From positions 5,731 through 45,545 of the forward strand of contig PYST01000285.1 in NCBI GenBank assembly GCA_003049485.1: a stretch of 39,815 bases of DNA. Reading direction: 5' to 3'. Source of the DNA: Ophioceras dolichostomum. Its lineage: Eukaryota; Ascomycota; Sordariomycetes; Magnaporthales; Ophioceraceae. This document shows, piece after piece, positions 12,201 through 21,580 of this stretch (its first letter is position 1; each line of letters opens with the position of its first letter). The position numbers and the translations under genes were made by a program. The notes under the pieces are model-generated. The model was not told the DNA's origin and did not search any database. It saw only the letters and a program-made list of their open reading frames with translations.

Positions 12201-15200
12201 GTCAGTGTAAGATGCTCGCGATATTCGGAGGGGTGAAGCTATGAAATAGAGGGTGCGTGCAGAAACAAGAACAAAGTAAAAGAGCCGCGGGCGTGGAAGC
12301 GGGAGCAGTCCCGTGAATGTGTTCGATAAGTGTATGTTGGAAAGTGGCGAGTCCAAAAAACCTGATGATGGGGGGAACTGATGTGGGTGGTGGTGGTGAA
12401 CCAAGGACCAGTCTCGAGCGAGGCAAAGACGGAGAGGGAATCATGATAACGAAGCTGCTTTGCGGACGCCATGCGATGTTCCAGGCACTTCACGAAGCTC
12501 CAGTCCTCGCACACAGGTCCCCAGGCGATGGGAGGAAGGAAAGTGCGCGCGCCAAGCTAACTGTGGTGGCTGTTGGCAGCTCCTTCACCATATCCAGACG
12601 AAGAGTGATGCAACCGTACAGCAACAGCGCAGCTCCTTCCTAGACTTCCAGAGGCGGAGCGTATGGACGCAGCAATAGGACGTGTGGCGGAACAGTTCGT
12701 GGCCGAGAATCTCCAGTGATCGACCGCCAACCAGCCTTCGCCGTGCAAAGCACATCCGTCGAGGTTCCGCCACGCAATGGCATGATATTCGGGTTGTTGA
12801 GGGTGCTGGTTGCCATCGCGGTAACGGACGATTCATGTGGTTGTTTTTGAAATGTTGATGATGCCAATTAAGTCATTCGCGACATGCTCACCTTATAATA
12901 TTGTCGGAAATCGAAAGAATACGTCGATTAGCACCTTCCAAAGGCTGATTGGCGCACCCTCGAGAAGAACGATGTCGTCGTGTTGATGTTGTTGTGTGGT
13001 TCGACCGAGGCGCGTTGGCGTTGCAACGGTTGGGTGGCAGAAGAAAAAAAAATAAAAAATTAGGCGGATCGGATTCTGTGGTGAAGCGATTGCCCTTCCT
13101 TCTGGAGCTCGTCTGGCCTTCTTCCTCCCAAAGTACCTCGATTACAGACAAGTTCAAAAAAGTAGTAACGAGTGAATATCGAAGGGAATCAGAGAAGAGA
13201 GGAAAGAATGCTGGCTGGGGGAGGAGAAAGATGAAAGGTGTGGCTTGACAAGGAGGGCCGGGAAGAAGCAGGAGAAAAAGGAACGGGAGCCAGGGCGAAG
13301 GGCAGGCTAATCCATGTTAATTGGGATACTGGTGACGCAGCATACACCCACCCCACCCCTATTTCCCGCCCCCTATCTTAGGAGGTTCCCTGCTTTTCAA
13401 TCAAGTTTGACCAAGGAACAAAACATGGAAAGTTGCTGAAGCAGCACTACCAAAGCAGTTGTTAGTGGTACGTACGGACCTACTCCGACCACAGAACGGC
13501 AACCAGATGCAGATGCAAAGATGTTCTGAGCCCTTACTTCTCAATGATGAATGCTGCTAGTCGGAGAACTGCATGAGAGTTGGATGCATGTGTGCTGTCG
13601 GTGCAGCAGATATCGGCAGACTTCGACGCGTCCACTCTGGGACGATTCCCACTCCATGGCTCCATGGCTTGAGTTTTGAAGCACAGGAATTTGTATTCCT
13701 CCTCCATTCCATACAACTAGCAGTGCCGGTGTCTGACTTTGGAGCAGAGTGTATTGCGGTCTCGCCTCCTGCCACAGCTTTCCGACGAATATCATGACTC
13801 GACAGTCTTTGTGACGGGCCAAGACTCTGACGACGTCCAAAGGCATCAAGACGTGCTTCTGACAGAATTGACAGAGTCGTCAAGATGACAACGACCGACG
13901 GCTGCGTCTGCGTGTTGCTGCAGAAGCAGTTTTGAAAGCAGATGTGCGCCTGTCAATTTTGCTTCGCCAGCGAAAGTGACATAGCTGCTTCGGGAGGCGC
14001 GGCGCTCCCCACGTTAATACGGAGTACGTCGATGGTGCGTGCTGTGCGTGCTGCATGGCCAGTCCGGTGGAGACAGCTGGTCGCTATCGCGAAATTTCCC
14101 CCTGGCGAAATTGGGAATCGAGATTGGCTCCCAGCGAACGAATCCTCACGTCCTCCTCGGCACCCAGAGTGCGAGCGTGCCAAGCGACTATCACTCAGAT
14201 GATGATAAAGCCAAGTCGAGGTCGAAGGCTCTCTGGGAACCGTGGAAGTTTTCCGGGCAGCAGGCGGGAGGCACATTCGAGCATCGTGTCAAGCAGAATC
14301 CATCGCCCCAGCCTTCCAGCTTCAGGCAAAATCGATCATGGGTATGTTTAGGTACATATATCACGAGCCATCGTGGTAGTTAGCACACCTATTGAGCCAA
14401 TCAATCCCCGACCAGATCATCCAAGATAGTGGGAATTCGGTCGAATTCGAGCCCTCGCTCGCTCGGCATCGATACAATCTCCGCGATTCAAGAAGTTCCA
14501 GTCCCAAACGAGAAGGACACCATCAGGAAAGGATAGATAAACCCCACCCCTCTCCGGCCCACGCATCTCCCCCACGCCCCCTCCCCCCTGGCCTCCTGAA
14601 TGCAAGATGTTTCAGAGCGACTCGATATGACGCACATCCAGTTTTCTGGTGGTTAAAGAATCGAACTTCCGAGAGACAGAGAGACAATATTTAGGGATGA
14701 AGCCGAAGGAAGGAGAAGAAGAGAGAACTTAAAAAGACGAGATCAATGGATATCACGAACTCGCCGAAAACCTACCTCTTCAAAGCTTGCCGGTCAATCA
14801 ATTCTCGTCGAATTCTCGTAGTGAAGAAGTAGAGCCCACACCACCCTTAGCGATTACGAACTTCCATCAGGTTCTCGTACCGCGACACGGAAAACCGGCT
14901 CGGGCGAAATGGTGCATACCAAACATGCTCTTGGCCCCCCGAAGAGGCGAATGGGAAAAGGAGCACACGAACAGAAGATAAGTCGTCCTACCTGCCGGGT
15001 TTTAAAAAAGAGAGGGGGGAAAAAAGCTCGCCCGAAAATCCAGCCGTTGGACAAGTCGATCATGTTTCCTGTGGCTCCCTCCCGCCTCCCCCCAAAAAAA
15101 CCAAGACAAGACCACCCCAGCACAATCCCCTGTAACAGCCGAGCTTTGGGGCCGGCGGCGGGCGGGCTAGAAATCGCCTGGTGATGACGCGGTCGCGTCG

Positions 15201-16540
15201 TTTCTTTTTTTTCACCAGCCGCTATGGCGGCGAGTCTAACGATCCCAACCATCATCCATCATCCATCGTGCTCTTAGTCTTACTCCCTTATTAGTCAATT
15301 GGACGAACACTCCCTCCCACACAACTCAGCTAGGTACAACAGATATGGCACGAAAGTTTCTCCCTGCGAATGGCACCCCTTCTGCCCTTCCAAAGGGCCG
15401 CCTCAAAAAGGGAAATCGCCACAAGCACACGCATCCCTTTCTGTTTCCACTGGCTCCCTCCCGCCCAAAGTTTGCCCCCCACCTCCCCCTCCCCGCCTCT
15501 CCCTCCCTGCCATGTCCCCTCTCCTCAGCTCTCGAGGTGACAAGCAAAAGGTTCGGCGTGCGGTGGTTGATGAGTGTTTGAGATCTGCGGCCACACATTG
15601 GATGTGGCGTCTGCCGGACTGACTGGACTGCCTGATGGTTGAACGCGAGACCCCCCCCTCCCCCCCTTTGTGGCGTTCGATTGCCCCATTCGGTAGTAGG
15701 AAGGTACGTAGATCTCGGCACAAGTGCGGCGCTGTCTCGCCTCTAGTTTAGATGACATATACTTCCAAGACCACCTTCAGCTTGCTTGCTTCCTTCCTTG
15801 CGTTGTGCAAGGGATGGAGGCCACAGCCAGGCACCTTGCAGGGAGCACACAAGAACCAAAGAGTCTGCGCCTACCCGCATCAACACTATATTTCGAGGTT
15901 GCACGAACCTGAACGGATGACCTCAGTTACCGAATTCCGCTGCAATGTTTTCCCTTTGACCCCGTAAAAGGGGGTTGTGATTCTGTGAAACCTCCAATAG
16001 TGTTCATGTGTGTCTCTGAGCGTGGCCGGAACCCAAGACAGGTAAGAGAGAGGGTAGACCGGAAGGGGGAGCTCCAATATCAAGCCCCTTAGCGTTCATC
16101 ATTGAAGACAGAGAGGCCGGCAGGACTACTACTACCTGTTGCTCGAAAGGCACCTCTCTCACCACCCAGCATGCCCGCGGTATATAATTAAGAACCCACG
16201 ACGCCCGACCCAGGATACACCAAATATATAAAATCCGACCTCCCCATGGTGATGACGGCTCAACGGCTGCCTGCCTTGCGGAGGTCCTCCCTTCCTTACC
16301 TAGACCTACCTCCAAGCTACACAAATCGTGTATGGTCTGCTTGTGCTTCGTCCCACGCGCATCGGGTGCATCCGTCCGCGACCTCACTCAAGGCGGGCTC
16401 GATTCGGAGAGCCGATTCGGATGCCGGGGGAACGCAGCACAGCTCGGGCCAGCTCTCGGGACAGAGTTAGAATAAACCCCGGAGTAGCTTCCTCCGCCCG
16501 GGTTGCAAAACGTCAGCCCGGCTTTGTTTGCCCACCACGA

Positions 16541-16568
<28 letters not shown>
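16541..16568. repeat. (AC)14 microsatellite
   Basis: Fourteen uninterrupted AC units. Likely length-variable between strains. Confidence 0.95.
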
Positions 16569-16571
<3 letters not shown>

Positions 16572-16837
16572 TGCGCGGCCGTAGATGGCTGGACGGGAGC
16601 GCTTTGCTCAGCGGCCGCGGCAGCAATGCCTGGTGGATGTGAAGGGCTTCTCAATGGGACGGACTCAAAGGCTTTCAAGGAGGAGGATGACAACAGACAC
16701 AGGAGGGATGAGCGAGGTGGCGCCCTCCGAGCGGGGGTCCCGTCAGCATCCCGGGGTCGGTGGGTGCCCTGCGGTCAGGTCAGCCCCAGAGTCCCTGGCA
16801 GCCCCCTAGGCCCACCAGGGCATGCATATCCGGACTG

Positions 16838-17044
16838 ATACCTACCTAGATACCTCTTATCTACCTCGGTAGGTAGGTAGGTGCATACCGACGGACACAT
16901 GCGACTTCCATGCTATAACTGAACATGTCAACAAAAGCTGGTATTAATACCGAGGAGTGTTGGGCGAACACGCAGAGCAATATCCCCTGCTGCGCCCATC
17001 TAGGTAGCCTATGCGTTGGTAGAGGTACGTAGGTAGGTAGGTAG
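16838..17044. repeat. TAGG/CCTA tetranucleotide-rich segment
   Basis: Short runs of ACCTACCTAG (16,838-16,866) face GGTAGGTAGGTAGG (16,867-16,882), and a second run lies at 17,028-17,044. The facing orientation gives an imperfect inverted repeat. Such runs are common in Pezizomycotina intergenic regions. Confidence 0.7.
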
Positions 17045-17125
17045 CCAGCGAGCAGCCACACAAAGTCTCCATCAAGACAGGTAATATACGAACTCCTTTT
17101 CTCCGCCCCTACTACCTGGTTACTG

Positions 17126-18643
17126 CTACTCCGCAGGAAGTAGCGGCTTGGAAGTCCACGGATGCCGCAGCGCGTCCCCGGTCTTGGGCCGCTCCTCCGA
17201 GTCCCACCAGAGAAGTGACCGGACGAAATCCACAACTGGCCTTTGCTCCCGCTCCCCTCCGGCACGGGCCGGATGAGGGATTCCAGCTTCAGCGGGCCGG
17301 GGAGCGGCACGACCCCCTTCTAGCTGCCGTCCTCGTCCCAGTGCTTTCTCGCTTTCTCGCTGCTGCCCCGGGGCCTTCCTGAGGAACTCCGCCGGCGGCG
17401 GGCACATGATGGAGACCATTGCCGCCAGGTGGCACGTGTCGTTCAGGTCGCTGTTCTCTGGGTCGTAGCTGCCGAAGAGGCGGATGGGCTCGACTAGATC
17501 CCATGCCTAGAAGAAAAGAAAAAGAGAACATGTTAGCATGTTTGCTAGAGGTGCGCGGGCGGGTGGTACTTAGTGGTAGAAGGGGGGGTAGAAGGGGTGC
17601 TTTACCATGAGCCCAACACTCCAGATGTCCACTGGATAGGACCAGGGCATACCCAGAATTACCTCCGGCGCGGGGTACGGGTCGGCCATAGGGCTCCCCC
17701 GCTGCGGCTCATCTCGGGGGCAAATGCGGGAGCGGCCCAGATCGGCGAGACACGGCGGGCACTAGCCGGTCACCACACCATGGGACGTGTGGATGACGCG
17801 GTCCTCGTAAACCTTCCTCACCGACGGTCTGTTGAGCTCCATCTCCTCCAAATAGGCGAAGAGCGGGAGGGATTCGTCCGAAAGGCCGAGGAGAAGGTTG
17901 CCGGAATGGATGTCTACATCTCCTATAGTTGGTGTCCCTAGCATCCACACAGACGCGAGAGAGCTGGATCTTCAGGTTTTCATCACTCACCAGTGTGGAT
18001 CGTGCGGGCTACATCGTGCAGGAAACCGAGACCGATGAGGGCCTCTTGCACGATCGACGCCACCAACGGCTCGCTAGGCTCTAATAACTGAAGCTCCCCG
18101 ACGCTAAAGCCTAGAGGGGGCAGGACGAAGACGTGGTGGGAGCCGTGCGGTCCTTTGATACTGTAGGTGTCTTGGAGCATACGGACGCGCTCGAGGCCGA
18201 TATGCTCCGTTTCAATACTTTTCAGGTGCTGGAAGGCTTCGAGCTCATGATTGCGTGGGAGGCCATGTGTCTGCACCTTCAACACCACCTATCGGTCATC
18301 CCTTGGACGAGAAAGAAAAGAAAGTTAGAAGCTGCGCTGGCACAACTTGTAAGATAGGTGGAGAGGAATGGGCATGGGGGGAGCAGGTGAGACTTTACAT
18401 GAAGTCGTGGGCTAGCCACACTGTGGAAGTCGTGCCGAAGCCGAGCTTAGTGACGACTTGATACCGGCCGTTGTTGAAGACATCACCAAGGCGGACGGGA
18501 TAGGATAGTCCAGGCTCGTAGCCTGGCAGCATCTCCTCCTCGAATTCGAGAGACCTGTCGACCTCCTCAAACCCGGTGGACGGGAACACCTTGCGAGGCA
18601 GCAGTGATTGGGTCGTCTGGCTGGTTGATGATGAGCTCATCAT
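17126..18643 (-). pseudogene. SRPK-like protein kinase pseudogene
   Basis: Decayed copy of a fungal SR-protein-kinase-like Ser/Thr kinase. Four exon-like blocks on the minus strand: 18643-18399, 18301-17991, 17913-17606 and 17506-17126, joined by GT-AG introns in consistent phase. Kinase motifs can be read in order: the ATP loop as LGFGTTSTVWLAHD, the catalytic loop as HTDIHSGNLLLGL, the DFG position as LADLG, the APE region as DPYPAPEVILGMPWSYPVDIW (usual R of YRAPE is P), and the C-lobe as LLWWDSEERPKTGDALRHPW. It is broken by TAG at 18291-18289 just before VVLKV and by TAG at 17764-17762 between the catalytic loop and LADLG. In the last block two compensating frameshifts leave a segment readable only in another frame, which itself has a TAG at 17322-17320. 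The upstream frame stays open past 18643, so the true old start is uncertain. All three stops could come from Trp TGG codons, as expected from RIP-type C-to-T change on the other strand. Confidence 0.85.
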
Positions 18644-19369
18644 CGTCCTAGTCGGTATGGAATTGACGGGAGGGATATGGAGTAGAGAAGGCCTATGGCT
18701 CGGATTCCAATGGCGCAAGGGGGAGTCTCTCAAGCCCAGTAATAGGTTTCCTCGAGGGATCGATGAAGAGACCGACCGAGGAAGCCGATGCGCTAATAAC
18801 GACAACATGTTTGAGGGGTGGCTTCTTTCCCAGACACCGCGTCCCTGGAATCGAGTGACAGAGGTCTGAGGTTTACACGGCAAAGGTAAAAAGAACGCGA
18901 TTGATTTTCTAAGTAGAAAACTACCTCGTTTTCTAGGTGCGGCCCGTAGGCCTACGTTTGATGGGCCTCGAGAGCCTCCCAGAGGCCCACGTGACAAGGC
19001 CTCTCAGGGCCTGTTACATGCCATAGAGGCCCATTCACCTACGTTCCCGTATCAGAGGTCTTGGGATATCGTTAAGTGAAAGTGCTTGCGTTCCGAAAGA
19101 ACCCGGATGGCCCCCAATGGAGATCTGTCGGTCGCAACATATCACCCCCGCAAAGAAATAATTGTACGGCAAGCCGGAAGCCACAGCCACGCAAAAGCTT
19201 GCCACCAGGAAGACGCAAGGCCATGCTACCAACACTTCAAGGAGCAGAAGGGCTAGCTCTGGGGTGAACGTAGGCGACGAAACAAAAGATGGCAAAAAAT
19301 TCCGACCCAACACCGTGGAAACACCGTCACGAAGAGGTCTCGAAACTCCAGAGGGACGCTTTCAAGGAC
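18644..19369. other. Non-coding flank with GGGCCTC/GAGGCCC repeats
   Basis: Between the kinase pseudogene and the helicase/recombinase-like fragment. Copies of GGGCCTC (18,963) and its reverse complement GAGGCCC (18,982 and 19,026), with related GGCCT boxes between them, form small nested hairpins at about 18,963-19,032. Could be the terminus of a decayed mobile element. No gene seen. Confidence 0.4.
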
Positions 19370-19816
19370 CTAAACGGGGTGTGCAAGTCCGAAAAGCCAG
19401 GCGAACGGCACCACGACCGCCTGCCAGGCCACGTACAACCACGTCGCCTCCGCGGGGCAACAGCGCCAGACCACGTTCGTCTTAACCACCGACTCCCTCC
19501 GCATCTTGGTCCAGAGGAACTTGATCGCAAGGTGGCCCTTGTACACATACGTGTTGCGCCGACCGCCCGCGACGGTGTTCGCGCTGCGCAGCGCCCGCAT
19601 CTCGGTTAGCCGGCCGGTCTGGCCGCCCGTGATGAACAGGACGCGCACCAGGCACTTGACGCACTCTCTGTAGCGCGCCAACCACCGCTCCACCTCGACG
19701 CCGTCGAGGCGGACCCCCTTCAGCCACCGCTTCTCAAGCGTCTGATGATTGAAAAAGGTCTCGGCGAAGGTCTGCCACGGCGTCGTCGCTGGAGTCCAAT
19801 GAGTGGACTTGCGAGG
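19370..19816 (-). pseudogene. Fragment resembling fungal helicase/recombinase-like mobile-element protein
   Basis: A continuous 148-codon open frame on the minus strand, bounded by TGA (19819-19817) and TAG (19372-19370), with no ATG near its beginning. It reads ERWLARYRECVKCLVRVLFI, then TGGQTGRLTEMRALRSANTV and RRNTYVYKGHLAIKFLW. From memory this resembles the GGQPARGTE...RNT...RN block of large fungal proteins linked to RecQ/telomere-type helicases and tyrosine-recombinase-like elements, in which GGQPAR is here GGQTGR. No start, no helicase motifs and no zinc finger are present, so it is a truncated remnant. Its position in a repeat-bearing, gene-poor region supports a mobile origin. Family assignment is tentative; the coding character of the frame itself is clearer. 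Confidence 0.45.
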
Positions 19817-19916
19817 TCAGCGTCCCGACCTAACCCGCCATAGGGGGCCATGGTTTCGACGACTGAGAAGATAAGTACTCTATGAGAAGCTTCGACAAGT
19901 GACAAACAGCCCTGTG

Positions 19917-20200
19917 TTACCCTATTTTCCCAGATGAGTGACTCAACTATTCACTCTCCTGTTAGCCCTTCCGACCGGGGTACCCTTTGTTCCGGAGCAG
20001 CATTCACTTCCCGTTTGTTTTTGGAGGGGGCTATAAAAAGATGCCCTCCCTTCCGGACCTGGCTATAGATTTCCTTTCAATACAACTCACGCTGCTTCGC
20101 TTCAGAAGCTAACGGGATCAAAAATCCTCGGCTTCTTCCCCCTTTGCCGTCTACATTTCTGCTGTGGATACATCATCATTATCCAAAACGCCTTGGTACG
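19917..20200 (+). mobile_element. Possible solo LTR or orphan promoter
   Basis: The segment has TGTTA-type beginnings (19,914 and about 19,960), a strong TATA box, then a pyrimidine-rich leader with CAATACAACTCACGC about 40 bases downstream, as in fungal retrotransposon LTRs. No partner LTR, target-site duplication or polyprotein was found in the window, and the borders are guesses. It may instead be a promoter left from a decayed gene. Confidence 0.25.
20031..20040 (+). promoter_or_regulatory. TATA box (CTATAAAAAG)
   Basis: Strong TATA match on the plus strand with no intact gene downstream. The next structures are the two inverted repeats beginning 300 bases away, so transcription from here would read through both. 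Confidence 0.45.
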
Positions 20201-20340
20201 AACACCTCTCTTTTGTATTAAACCTTCATTGTCCGTCCTGTTACGCTAATTTACTTCCCCAAAGAAGGGCCCAAAACGGTCTTCCCCAAGTCCATCGGCC
20301 CCAAGTACATATAGTTCCGAAGCACCCCTTTTTCCTCCTC

Positions 20341-20522
20341 CACCTTCTTCTTTTTCTGCCAGAAGACCGCGGCTATGACGCGTCCATGGCTAGGGACCTT
20401 GTGGGACTTGTACTCTAGTCGCACGCACACGCAGTGGAGTGTTATTGGCATATTAGTCCTACACGGTCCCAAGCCATGGACGCGTTATAGCCGCGGTCTT
20501 TTGGCAGAAAAAGAAGAAGGTG
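20341..20522. repeat. Inverted repeat 1 (58-bp arms)
   Basis: Arm 20341-20398 is the reverse complement of 20465-20522 with 3 mismatches in 58, spaced by 66 bases. Two of the three mismatches are G/A transitions. The arms include a shared GACCGCGGCTAT core. It lies 15 bases from inverted repeat 2. Confidence 0.93.
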
Positions 20523-20537
20523 ACGGTTCACGTTTTG

Positions 20538-20758
20538 GAGGTGCTCGGAGCTATACTGGGAATTACGCCAAGTCCTCCCGTCGGCCGAGTACTGTGCTTG
20601 TTGGGGGTTGCCCGGGCCTATCCGCCAGTTAATACGAGCAGGCTTTCTCGAAGGCTGCTGGTACTAACTGGCGGATAGACCCGGGCAACCCCCAACAAGC
20701 ACAGTACTCGGCCGACGGGAGGACTTGGCGTAATTCCCAGTATAGCTCCGAGCACCTC
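20538..20758. repeat. Inverted repeat 2 (104-bp arms, near-perfect palindrome)
   Basis: Arm 20538-20641 is the reverse complement of 20655-20758 with 3 mismatches in 104 and a 13-base loop, making a 221-bp near-perfect palindrome. The mismatches at about 20,618 and 20,632 are C/T and A/G transitions. The right arm lies inside a coding remnant, so the left arm is an inverted copy of protein-coding sequence. Confidence 0.95.
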
Positions 20759-20803
20759 AAGTGGTACATCCACAACGGCGGGGAGTATGTGTGCTGGCAG
20801 TAA
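20633..20803 (+). pseudogene. C-terminal coding remnant of unknown protein
   Basis: Open frame of 56 codons from just after a TAA (20630-20632) to a TAA stop at 20801-20803, with no ATG at its start. It is polar and rich in Trp, Tyr, Gln and Asn (GTNWRIDPGNPQQAQYSADG, then WRNSQYSSEHLKWYIHNGG) and ends in EYVCWQ with a single Cys. The composition resembles the end of a small secreted protein, but I do not recognise a family. The first 42 codons coincide with the right arm and loop of inverted repeat 2. The opposite strand of the left arm encodes almost the same peptide (about NWRIGPGN to SSEHL). Upstream coding sequence is missing. Confidence 0.5.
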
Positions 20804-21580
20804 AGCAGGAAACAATAGGACCCAGGACGGGGACGATGTGTAAGGCGTAGTTGCGCCGGCTAAGGGGAGAACTTGCCTTTGGGATATGTACTCCCAGCCC
20901 AGAGTAGAGGTTCACTTTATGAGGATGATGATGAGAATGTAGATGGAAGATCTAGGCATACAATTAGATGCTTATTTGGGCGATGAAAACCCAACCCTGT
21001 GCACTTAAGCCGCCCACTTGCCGTGCCTTGCCGTGTTGTGCAACGAGGCCAAAATCTACCATCCCCGGAGACGACGAAAGAGGGAGGGAATAACAGAGGA
21101 CGTGGCGTTATAAGAAAAGAGCGGGATGGGTGGGTGGCTAGGCAGCTGTACAACAACCCCGAAGAGAAATGTTCCCAATGCGTTTTCCATGAAGGGAGGG
21201 CTGTTTTGCTTCTTGCCTAGGTAGGTGCCAGAGCCGCCAATTTTGCCTCAAGGCCAATGGCGCGACCCAAACGTTCTGCATCTGAATAGTAACCAGTGCC
21301 AGGAAAGACACGGGGCATGGTTATGCTCCCAGACCGGGGGTGGAGTGACAATCGTGACAAATGTATAAAGAGGCATGTCTTGAATGACCTCCCCTTCAAA
21401 CCTCCACTCGGCAGCTTCGTGATGGCCACATAATATCCGATCCAACTGATCTGTGACCGCTGCCTTCTCTACGCTTCTACTGAGCCATGCTAGAAAGATA
21501 GGTACCTAGGCCAGGTATAGAAGACCGAGGCGGGAGAAGGCAAAGGACCATCCCATCCACCATCAGCTCTGCTGCTTGCC

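Larger units (their letters stand above)
12201..17125. other. Gene-poor stretch of about 4.9 kb upstream of ECM33
   Basis: No reading frame here shows a recognisable domain, signal peptide plus cysteine pattern, or convincing multi-exon structure. It contains poly-pyrimidine tracts (15,440-15,530), an (AC)14 microsatellite (16,541-16,568), and runs of the TAGG/CCTA type (16,838-16,882 and 17,028-17,044) common in ascomycete intergenic DNA. The part nearest 12,200 should hold the ECM33 promoter. A long non-coding RNA or a small unrecognised gene cannot be excluded. Confidence 0.45.
19817..21580. other. Repeat-bearing non-coding region
   Basis: Contains a TATA-bearing promoter- or LTR-like segment (about 19,910-20,200), two long inverted repeats (20,341-20,522 and 20,538-20,758), and a coding remnant (20,633-20,803), each listed separately. 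From 20,804 to 21,580 nothing was recognised; its right end is probably the 3' untranslated region of the glycosylase gene. Confidence 0.5.

Noticed and set aside
12640..12867. 75-codon minus-strand frame upstream of ECM33
   Set aside because: No recognised domain and no support beyond being open; may be an upstream ORF or chance.
17343..17358. 8-bp tandem repeat in the kinase remnant as the cause of its frameshift
   Set aside because: Removing one copy does not restore the frame that matches the kinase family, so it is not the shifting event.
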